Source: an uncultured Pelagibacteraceae bacterium
GTDB taxonomy: Bacteria > Pseudomonadota > Alphaproteobacteria > Pelagibacterales > Pelagibacteraceae
NCBI GenBank assembly: GCA_902560685.1
Contig: CACEMT010000003.1
Span: forward strand, 1 to 64,000
Reading direction: 5' to 3'
DNA: 64,000 nucleotides
Both the position numbers and the translations under genes were made by a program. This document shows, one piece after another, positions 56,067-64,000 of the stretch. The notes under the pieces were generated by a model. The model was not told where the DNA came from and ran no database searches. It saw nothing but the letters and a program-made list of their open reading frames with translations. How positions within the stretch are numbered: the first letter of the stretch is position 1; every line of letters starts with the position of its first letter.

Positions 56067-58108
56067 ACTAAATCATTAATTATATCTGCTCTGTCATATA
56101 ATTTAAGCAACATTTTATATTTAGATAAGTTAATTTCTTCAATTTCAATTCTTTTAACTTCATTTTCTGCGACCCTGAATAAATCTTCGTGTAAAACAGG
56201 GTCAGCAAGATTAAATTTTTTCTCACCACTTTGCTTAAAGCCTAAAATATCACCAGATCCTCTTAGTTTCATATCTTCTTCAGATATAATAAAACCGTTG
56301 TTTGAATTCTTAAGTATTTTAATTCTTTTTTTTGCATTTTCACTTAAATTATTCTTAAACATTAATATACATTTTCCTTGATTATTACCTCTACCAACTC
56401 TGCCTCTTAACTGATGAAGTTGTGATAGGCCAAACTTGTTTGAATTTTCAATTACTATTACATTTGCATTAGGAAAATCTATACCAACTTCGATAATAGT
56501 TGTTGAAACTAGTATATCAAATTTTTTTTTTAAAAAGTCTTCAAGTATTGAATTTTTTTTATCTTGGTCAATTTTACTATGAATTATTGCTACTCTTGAT
56601 GGAAATAATTTGTTTAATGAATTAAATTTCTGTATTGCCGACTGATGATCGATTTTTTTTGACTCATCAATTAGTGGGCATACCCAAAATATCTGATTTT
56701 TATTGTAAATTTCCTTTTTAACAAAATCAATAACATCTTTAATGTTATCTTCTTTTTTACTGTAGGTAATTATTTCTTTCCTATTTTTTGGTTTTTCATT
56801 AATTATTGATAAATCCATATCACCATAAATTGTCATTGTTAATGTTCTTGGTATTGGAGTTGCAGACATTAATAGTATATCACAATTAGAACCTCCTTTA
56901 TCGGATAATAATTTTCTTTGTTTAACACCAAATTTATGTTGTTCATCTATGATGATGAATCCTAATTTATTAAATATCGTTCTTTTTTGAAATAATGAAT
57001 GTGTTCCAAAAATCATATTTATTTTAGAATTTTGTAAATTTGATATAATTTTTCTTTTAATAGAATTATTAGTTTTACCAGTAAACAATTCTAAATTTAT
57101 TTCTGATGGAAATATTTTTTTTGCTAAATTATAGTGTTGATTTGCTAAGATTTCTGTTGGAGACATAAAGGCAACTTGGTATCCAGATTCTATTACATTC
57201 AATGAAGATAACAATGCTACAATAGTTTTCCCAGATCCAACATCACCTTGTAAAATTCTAAACATTTTCGTCTTCGAGCTTAGATCTAAGTTAATTTCAT
57301 TAAGAGTTTTTATTTGATCTTTAGTTAAATTAAAACCAAAGTTTTTGATTGTTTTTTTTTCATATTTATTAAAAAAAATTTTTTTATTTTTTTTATTTTT
57401 TTTAATTGATTTTCTTATTTCGGAAAAAACTATTAACGAAGATAAAATTTCATCAAATGCAAGTCTCCTAAAATGTTTACTGCTATGGTTTCCAATATTT
57501 TTGTAATCATGAAGTTTAATTACAGATTCCTTCCATCCCAAGTTGTTAAAAAGTTTTAGTATATTTGGGCTTAACCATTCTTCTAAGTTGGGTAGATTTT
57601 CTAAAATTTGACCTATAATATAATTATATTTTTTTTCAGTTATGCCTTCGGTTAAACTATATTTATTGTGCACTTTTTTAATTAGATTCTTATCTTTAGA
57701 AAGATATGTGGGGTTAGTTATTTGGTATCTATTTTTAAAATAACTAATTTTACCACTAATTGTTATTTTTTCATTTAATGGTAATATTTTTTTAATATAA
57801 CCCTCGTAACTATTAAAAAAAATACAATCTATTTTACCGGTATCATCTTCACAAATAACTTTATTAGGTAAATTTCGAATTCTTGGAAAGTTATATTTTA
57901 ATGGTATTATTTCAATGGTTGAAATTTTTCCAATATTTAAATTTTTTATTTTTGATATATTGGTTCTATCTGTAAATGACTGGGGCAATCTCCATAGCAT
58001 ATCAAATATACTATTAATGTTTTTTTTCTTAAGTATTGTAGCAGTTTTTTTTCCAATATTTTTTAATTTTGAAATATCTTTAAGAAGAAATTCATAATTT
58101 TTATTCAT
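56063..58108 (-). CDS. recG: ATP-dependent DNA helicase RecG
   Basis: A branch-migration helicase acting on stalled forks and Holliday junctions. An N-terminal wedge/OB domain (about 1-240) is followed by SF2 motifs: GDVGSGKTIVA, DEQHKFGVKQR, SATPIPRTL and QLRGRVGRG. I chose the ATG at 58108. The ORF track begins two codons earlier at a TTG, which is less likely. This gives 681 residues. It is divergent from sdhE-like, a conserved alphaproteobacterial pairing. Confidence 0.95.
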   Translation of the reverse strand: MNKNYEFLLKDISKLKNIGKKTATILKKKNINSIFDMLWRLPQSFTDRTNISKIKNLNIGKISTIEIIPLKYNFPRIRNLPNKVICEDDTGKIDCIFFNSYEGYIKKILPLNEKITISGKISYFKNRYQITNPTYLSKDKNLIKKVHNKYSLTEGITEKKYNYIIGQILENLPNLEEWLSPNILKLFNNLGWKESVIKLHDYKNIGNHSSKHFRRLAFDEILSSLIVFSEIRKSIKKNKKNKKIFFNKYEKKTIKNFGFNLTKDQIKTLNEINLDLSSKTKMFRILQGDVGSGKTIVALLSSLNVIESGYQVAFMSPTEILANQHYNLAKKIFPSEINLELFTGKTNNSIKRKIISNLQNSKINMIFGTHSLFQKRTIFNKLGFIIIDEQHKFGVKQRKLLSDKGGSNCDILLMSATPIPRTLTMTIYGDMDLSIINEKPKNRKEIITYSKKEDNIKDVIDFVKKEIYNKNQIFWVCPLIDESKKIDHQSAIQKFNSLNKLFPSRVAIIHSKIDQDKKNSILEDFLKKKFDILVSTTIIEVGIDFPNANVIVIENSNKFGLSQLHQLRGRVGRGNNQGKCILMFKNNLSENAKKRIKILKNSNNGFIISEEDMKLRGSGDILGFKQSGEKKFNLADPVLHEDLFRVAENEVKRIEIEEINLSKYKMLLKLYDRADIINDLV

Positions 58109-58140
58109 AAACAATTAATAATATAATATATTATAATTAA

Positions 58141-58395
58141 ATGCCTGATGATATTGAATTACTAAAAAAAAAAATAATTTATAAGTCATCGTATAGGGGA
58201 ATTAAGGAACTTGACATTATTTTAAGATCTTTTGTTAATGAATATCTAAACAATTTATCTGTAAAAGATTTAAATGATCTTTTAATTTTTTTAGATAATA
58301 ATGATGATGACATATTCAAGTTTAAACAAGGAATAGAGAATAAAAATATTAAAAATAACAATATTTCAAAATTATTTAAAAATTATAATATTTAA
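58141..58395 (+). CDS. sdhE: SdhE-like succinate dehydrogenase FAD assembly factor
   Basis: An 84-residue protein of the DUF339/SdhE family. The RGxxE motif, which is needed for covalent flavinylation of SdhA, reads YRGIKELD at about residues 18-25. The rest is a small helical fold with acidic stretches and a Lys/Asn-rich tail. Divergence from recG supports the call. Confidence 0.85.
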   Translation: MPDDIELLKKKIIYKSSYRGIKELDIILRSFVNEYLNNLSVKDLNDLLIFLDNNDDDIFKFKQGIENKNIKNNNISKLFKNYNI

Positions 58396-58402
58396 ATGTA
58401 AA

Positions 58403-58492
58403 TGGCGGAGAGACTGGGATTCGAACCCAGGAAAGAGTTGCCCCTTTGCCGGTTTTCAAGACCGGTGCTTTCAACCGCTCAGCCATCTCTCC
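58403..58492 (-). tRNA. tRNA-Ser (UGA)
   Basis: A 90-nt class II tRNA on the minus strand. Acceptor GGAGAGA pairs with TCTCTCC, with G73 and encoded CCA. The anticodon loop CTTGAAA gives UGA. The long variable arm (around CAAAGGGGCAACTCTTT) is typical of tRNA-Ser. Confidence 0.97.
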
Positions 58493-58567
58493 GTTTCGAT
58501 GTTTTTATAAGTAAAATTATTAAATTCAATAAAAAAATAGTATAAGGAACATTCATTTCTATCTCTT

Positions 58568-59446
58568 ATGAATACAAAAGAATTTAAAAATGGAGTTATA
58601 TCAGCCACACTAGGTTCATTATGGTGGGGAGTGTTAGGAACTTATTTTTTTCAATTTATTACTTTTGTTGGTACTTTAGAAGTTGTTGTACATAGGTGTA
58701 TTTGGACAAGTTTTATATTGTTTTTAACAACTCTAATATTTAAAAAATGGCACTTACTTAAAATAAATCTAATAAATAAAAAAAATTTATTTATTTTACT
58801 TATAACTAGTATCCTAATCTTTTGTAATTGGACTGCTTGGATTTATGCTGTTGCAACTAACAGAATAATTGATGCCAGCTATGGATATTTTATATTTCCA
58901 ATATTGACTGTATTTTTTGATTATTTATTTTTAAAAGAAAAATTGAATAAAAAAAGAGTTTTTTCAATTTTAATAGTTGTAGGATCTTCAGTTTATTTAG
59001 CTTTTAATTTATCAATGTTTCCATGGATAGGTATATTGGTGGCTATTTTATGGGCAACTTACAACCTTTTAAGAAAATTAATTAAAGTAGAAACAGATAT
59101 AGGATTGTTTATCGAAAGTCTTTTCATATTACCCATAGCGATTGCCGTTTTTTATTTAATATTTCAAAAAGGAATGAATGATTTTTCGTTGGTTAATCCA
59201 AAAATTATGTTTTATTTATTTTTGGCCGGACCTATGACGGTGATTCCTTTATTCTTATTTATTAAAGGTGTCGAAAAATGTGGGCTTAGTGCTTCTGGGA
59301 TGATTTTTTTTATTACTCCAACTAGTCAATTTTTATTGGGATATTTCTATTACAATGAACCTTTTTCTACAGATAAGTTCATAAGTTTTATTTTGATATG
59401 GATTGCTGTATTAATTTACTTAAGAGATTTATATGAAAACAATTAA
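58568..59446 (+). CDS. rarD: RarD-type EamA-family permease
   Basis: A ten-helix drug/metabolite transporter superfamily protein of 292 residues with two EamA repeats. RarD-type features include GSLWWGVLGTYFFQF at the N-terminus, and SYGYFIFPILTVFFDYLFLKEKL and FFITPTSQFLLGYFYYNEPF at equivalent positions in the two halves. The substrate is unknown. It overlaps mltB by 14 bases. Confidence 0.9.
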   Translation: MNTKEFKNGVISATLGSLWWGVLGTYFFQFITFVGTLEVVVHRCIWTSFILFLTTLIFKKWHLLKINLINKKNLFILLITSILIFCNWTAWIYAVATNRIIDASYGYFIFPILTVFFDYLFLKEKLNKKRVFSILIVVGSSVYLAFNLSMFPWIGILVAILWATYNLLRKLIKVETDIGLFIESLFILPIAIAVFYLIFQKGMNDFSLVNPKIMFYLFLAGPMTVIPLFLFIKGVEKCGLSASGMIFFITPTSQFLLGYFYYNEPFSTDKFISFILIWIAVLIYLRDLYENN

Positions 59447-60431
59447 AATTCTATTTTATATTGTATTAATATCGTTGAGCACTTTTACAACTTCATTTGG
59501 AGAAGATTTTAATAGTTGGTTAGTATCATTTAAAGAACATGCGATTAAGCAAGGTATATCAAAAAATACTTTGGATAGAACAATGTCAAAAGTTAAATTC
59601 CTACCAGATGTTATTAAGTATGACAGGTATCAACCTGAGTTTTATGAAGACACTAATACATACATAGGAAAAAGAACTAGCGAAAAAAAAGTATCAAATG
59701 GTAAAGATATATTTATTAAGAACTCTGGTTTAATATTAGATATTGAAAATGAATTTGATGTAGAAAAAGAATTACTTTTATCTCTAATGGGTATCGAAAC
59801 TAATTTTGGTAAATATTTAGGAAAAATGGATATATTGTCATCATTGGCAACTTTAAGCTTTGACAAAAGACGTAGTGAATTTTTTACAAATGAGCTGATT
59901 ATAATTTTAAAATTAATTGATAAAGGAATTATAGATAGTAATATTTTATATGGATCTTGGGCCGGTGCTTTCGGAAATTTTCAATTTATGCCATCTACAA
60001 TAAAAAATTATGCTTTAGATTATAATAATGATGATTTGATCGACTTAAAATCAACAAAAGATTCTTTTGCATCTGCTGCAAATTATATAAATAAATTAGG
60101 GTGGAGAAAGAATGATCCTTGCTTTTATAAAGTAAAATTAAAGGAAAATATTCCAATAAAATATCTAAATACTTCAGCTAAAAAAATTAAGAATAAAAAG
60201 AAATTTAAATACTTTAAAAAATACATTGTTGATAGTGAAAATATCAAAATTAATCAAAATTTGACCACTGGTATAATAACACCAGATAGAGAAATAGTTG
60301 AAAATTCTAAATTATTAGAACCTGCTTATTTAACTTTTGATAATTATGAATTAATATTGAAATGGAATAGGTCACTAAGATTTGCCTTAGCTGTTTGCAC
60401 TTTAAAGGAAAAGTTTAAAAATGAACTTTAA
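59433..60431 (+). CDS. mltB: Lytic murein transglycosylase, MltB family
   Basis: Cleaves the MurNAc-GlcNAc bond to leave 1,6-anhydro-MurNAc. It has 332 residues with a signal peptide (about 1-22, no lipobox Cys). The catalytic Glu is in LMGIETNFGKYLG, and GSWAGAFGNFQFMPST is the family signature. The C-terminal peptidoglycan-binding domain of some homologues is missing. It leads a cell-wall cluster with rlpA-like and dacC. Confidence 0.93.
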   Translation: MKTIKILFYIVLISLSTFTTSFGEDFNSWLVSFKEHAIKQGISKNTLDRTMSKVKFLPDVIKYDRYQPEFYEDTNTYIGKRTSEKKVSNGKDIFIKNSGLILDIENEFDVEKELLLSLMGIETNFGKYLGKMDILSSLATLSFDKRRSEFFTNELIIILKLIDKGIIDSNILYGSWAGAFGNFQFMPSTIKNYALDYNNDDLIDLKSTKDSFASAANYINKLGWRKNDPCFYKVKLKENIPIKYLNTSAKKIKNKKKFKYFKKYIVDSENIKINQNLTTGIITPDREIVENSKLLEPAYLTFDNYELILKWNRSLRFALAVCTLKEKFKNEL

Positions 60432-61176
60432 AATAATATTAATTTTCATACTTTTTTTATATTCATGTGAAACAAAAAATATAAATATTTCAGATAGAGA
60501 TATTATTTCTCCCGATACATCATTTTCAAATAGAGGATTTGCTCTTATTTTTGATGAAGATTTAAAAAAAAAAAAAATAATTAATGGAAAAATTGATAAT
60601 AGATCTTTAATAGTTTTTCAAAGAAATCTTAAAAAAAATACAAATGTTAAAATAACTAACTTGTTGAATAATAAAACAATATTAGCAAAAGTGGGTGGAA
60701 ATTCTAGATATCCTAATTTTTATAATTCAGTTATTTCCAAAAGGATATACCAAGAACTTGAGTTAGATGAAAATGAGCCCTATATTGAGATAGTTGCCAT
60801 AACGAATAATTCTACTTTTTTTGCCAAAAAAACTAAAACATATGAAGAAGAAAAGGAAGTTGCAGATAAGGCTCCTGTTGAAGGTATAAGTATAAGTGAT
60901 TTGAGTAAAAATAATAAAAAAATCAAAAATGTTAAAGTTAAATCCGAATTCAAATATATAATAAAAATTGCTGATTTTTATTATAAAAAAACTGCAGAAA
61001 TGATGCAAATAAGAATAATAGATGAATTAAATCTTGATTATTCAAAAATTCTTAAAATTTCTAATACAAATTATAGAGTTTATTTAGGACCTTTTGACAA
61101 TTTAAAATCTTTAAAAAATGCTTTTGATGATATAAATCCACTTAATTTTGAAAATATTGAAATAATTAAATTATGA
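60421..61176 (+). CDS. RlpA-like SPOR-domain lipoprotein with degenerate double-psi barrel
   Basis: A 251-residue predicted lipoprotein (lipobox near LYSC, Cys16). The first half corresponds to the RlpA double-psi barrel, seen in KITNLLNNKTILAKVG and the ISKRIYQELEL stretch. The usual VxVNDRGPF catalytic segment is replaced by AKVGGNSRYPNF, so the Asp needed for lytic activity appears lost. The C-terminus (about 178-251) is a SPOR domain binding denuded glycan at the septum. The mltB-rlpA-dacC-tmk-holB-metG order supports the assignment. Confidence 0.75.
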   Translation: MNFKIILIFILFLYSCETKNINISDRDIISPDTSFSNRGFALIFDEDLKKKKIINGKIDNRSLIVFQRNLKKNTNVKITNLLNNKTILAKVGGNSRYPNFYNSVISKRIYQELELDENEPYIEIVAITNNSTFFAKKTKTYEEEKEVADKAPVEGISISDLSKNNKKIKNVKVKSEFKYIIKIADFYYKKTAEMMQIRIIDELNLDYSKILKISNTNYRVYLGPFDNLKSLKNAFDDINPLNFENIEIIKL

Positions 61177-62330
61177 ACAAAAAAATTCTAAAATCATTAA
61201 TAATTTTTATTACATTATATACATCGAATATTTACTCTTCAGAATTTGATATAAAAGCTAAAACTGTTATATTGCAAGATTATCTATCAGGAGAAATTCT
61301 ATATGAAAAAGAACCTGATCTTAAAATATTTCCCGCTTCAATGACTAAAATAATGACTAGTATTATTGCATTTGATTTAATTAAAAGTGGACAGTTAAGT
61401 CTTGATGAAAAATTTTTTGTATCTGAGAATGCTTGGAGACTCTCACAAGCTGGATATTCATCAATGTTTATAATGGTAAATGATCAAATAACTGTAGAAA
61501 ATCTTTTAAAAGGAATAATTGTTTCTTCTGGAAATGATGCTTGTATAGCTTTAGCTGAAGGTATTGCAGGTACTGAGGAGGAGTTTGCTATTATGATGAC
61601 TGCAAAGGCTAGTGAAATTGGAATGACTAACACAAATTTTGCAAATTCATCAGGTATAAACCATCCAGAAAATCTTTCCACTGTTAGGGATATAATGATT
61701 ATGTCTCATTACTTAATAAAAAATTACCCAGAGTATTATGAATATTATAAAGAAAAAGAATTTACATGGGACAGAACAGGCGGTGAGCCAATAACACAAG
61801 GTAATAGAAATCCACTTTTATATAAAAATATAGGTGCTGATGGTATAAAAACTGGATTTCTCGCTTATGAAAAATTTTCTTTAGCATCATCAATAAAAAG
61901 AAATGATAGAAGATTGATCGCTGTTGGCAGTGGTTTTACTTCAAAAAACTCAAGATCAAAAGAGTCACAAAAACTTCTAGCCTGGGGCTTAACAAATTTT
62001 AGTACTGTGGAAATTGCAAAAAAAGATTCTAAATTTGCTGAAATTGATGTGTGGCTAGGTCAAAAAAATAAAGTACAAATCTATTCAAATACAGATATTT
62101 ATAAAACAATTAGGAAAGCAAGACTTAAAAATTTAAAGACAAAAATTGTTTATAAAGGTCCAGTAGAAGCCCCAATTAAAAAAGATGATAAAATAGCTAA
62201 ATTGATAATAACATACGAAGGTAACATCTTATCAGAGCATGATCTTTTGGCATTCGAAAATGTAAAAAAAAAGAATATCATATCTAGAATTTTGAGCTCA
62301 ATAAATTATTTAATATGGGGTGATGTTTAA
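61173..62330 (+). CDS. dacC: D-alanyl-D-alanine carboxypeptidase (penicillin-binding protein 5/6 family)
   Basis: Trims the terminal D-Ala of peptidoglycan pentapeptides. It has 385 residues with a signal peptide (about 1-22). The three active-site motifs are SMTK (56-59), SGN (114-116) and KTG (221-223). A C-terminal beta domain and an amphipathic membrane-anchoring helix follow. It overlaps rlpA-like by four bases (ATGA) and tmk by eight. Confidence 0.95.
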   Translation: MNKKILKSLIIFITLYTSNIYSSEFDIKAKTVILQDYLSGEILYEKEPDLKIFPASMTKIMTSIIAFDLIKSGQLSLDEKFFVSENAWRLSQAGYSSMFIMVNDQITVENLLKGIIVSSGNDACIALAEGIAGTEEEFAIMMTAKASEIGMTNTNFANSSGINHPENLSTVRDIMIMSHYLIKNYPEYYEYYKEKEFTWDRTGGEPITQGNRNPLLYKNIGADGIKTGFLAYEKFSLASSIKRNDRRLIAVGSGFTSKNSRSKESQKLLAWGLTNFSTVEIAKKDSKFAEIDVWLGQKNKVQIYSNTDIYKTIRKARLKNLKTKIVYKGPVEAPIKKDDKIAKLIITYEGNILSEHDLLAFENVKKKNIISRILSSINYLIWGDV

Positions 62331-62933
62331 AAATCCAATTATAGTATTCGAAGGTATAGAGGCTTCCGGAAAAAGCTTTCATATTAAAAATGTCGAAAAT
62401 CATTTAAAAAAACATAAAATTAAATACATTAAGTTAAGAGAACCTGGAGGCTCAATGAATTCAGAAAAAATACGAAAAGTTATATTAAATAAAAAATCAA
62501 AATTTAAAAATTTAACTGATCTATTTTTATATATGGCCGCTAGAAATGAAAATTATCATTATCTGCTTAAAAAAAATTACAAAAAAAAAGTAATAATTAT
62601 TGATAGATTTACAGACTCAACTTTAGCTTATCAACATTATGGTATGGGTATAAGCAAACAACTGATTAAATCATTAAATAAAATAATACTAAAAGATATC
62701 AAACCGACTTTTACATTTTTAAATATAGTAAGCATGAAAAATCTTAAATTAAGAATTAATAAGAGACCAAAAAATAGATATGATAAATTTAATTATAAAT
62801 TCTACAATAAAGTTCAAAAAGGTTTTATTAAATTGTCTAAAAATAAAAATAAATATAGTGTTATTAATTCAAATAATGAAATTTCTAAAAATAAAAAAAT
62901 AATACTAAATAAAATAAATAACCTTTTATCTAT

Positions 62934-62937
<4 letters not shown>
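62323..62937 (+). CDS. tmk: Thymidylate kinase
   Basis: Phosphorylates dTMP to dTDP. The P-loop FEGIEASGKS is near residue 9, followed by Phe where most family members have Thr. The DR motif is in IIDRFTDSTLAYQ. I took the ATG at 62323; the ORF track starts one codon earlier at a GTG. This gives 204 residues. The start lies inside dacC and the stop overlaps holB (ATGA). Confidence 0.93.

Positions 62938-64000
<1,063 letters not shown>

Overview
The window is a chromosomal stretch of a very AT-rich, gene-dense alphaproteobacterium, almost certainly of the SAR11 / Pelagibacterales lineage. This is inferred from strong A+T bias, Lys/Asn/Ile-rich proteins, nearly every gene boundary overlapping or within a few bases, no mobile elements, and alphaproteobacterial gene orders with members removed. 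No intergenic stretch exceeds 300 bp; the longest are about 120-230 bp, one of them holding a tRNA gene. No insertion sequence, prophage, CRISPR array, rRNA operon or integrase was seen.

Layout. 1-1541: start of trpE and a PpiD/SurA-like chaperone on the minus strand, divergent from tpiA. 1598-8056: tpiA-secG-pyrG-kdsA-eno-ftsB-lipA-coq10-like, tightly packed. 8053-10110 (minus): pncC, pgpA, ispDF. 10148-16073: ntrY-ntrX-trkA-trkH. 16100-20573: tRNA-Arg and a general L-amino-acid ABC transporter aapJQMP, with a hairpin terminator between aapJ and the permease genes and a prominent inverted repeat upstream. 20730-21305: XRE regulator, tRNA-Asn, tRNA-Cys. 21428-26963: valS-ilvD-manC. 26988-31450 (minus): znuCB-zur, a small membrane protein, arsC, an aquaporin and a divergent PiT-like transporter; znuA diverges at 31523, with two tandem Zur-box-like palindromes between. 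32678-34764: Ldh_2-family oxidoreductase, xthA and erpA. 34812-45620: dgt-argS-orf84-nagZ-scpA-scpB-tatABC-serS-yajC-secD-secF. 45623-49135 (minus): PuuD-like membrane protein and uvrA. 49226-54426: ssb-gyrA-coaD-ppi-tgt. 54475-58492: tRNA-Lys, M48 lipoprotein protease, DUF502 protein, recG, sdhE-like, tRNA-Ser. 58568-64000: rarD-mltB-rlpA-like-dacC-tmk-holB-metG (cut by the window end).

How it works together. Most content is core: glycolysis (tpiA, eno), CTP, Kdo, isoprenoid, lipoate and phospholipid synthesis, protein export (SecG/YajC/SecDF and TatABC), chromosome condensation (ScpAB), DNA topology and repair (gyrA, uvrA, ssb, recG, xthA), aminoacyl-tRNA synthetases (ValRS, ArgRS, SerRS, MetRS) and wall remodelling (MltB, RlpA-like, DacC, NagZ). 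The accessory signal is in transport: an amino-acid ABC system beside the NtrYX two-component pair, and a metal/oxyanion block combining zinc uptake under Zur control with arsenate reductase, an aquaporin and a PiT-fold membrane protein.

The most distinctive observations are the PiT-like transporter, the ArsC-aquaporin pair, the tandem Zur operators and His-rich repeat loop of ZnuA, a peptidyl-prolyl isomerase gene with an internal start behind a perfect Shine-Dalgarno (possible exported plus cytosolic forms), NtrX without a GAFTGA motif, and several conserved alphaproteobacterial clusters from which members are missing (pdh, ntrBC, SPOR gene, surE/pcm, queA). I did not find a clearly novel multi-gene defence or biosynthetic system here.
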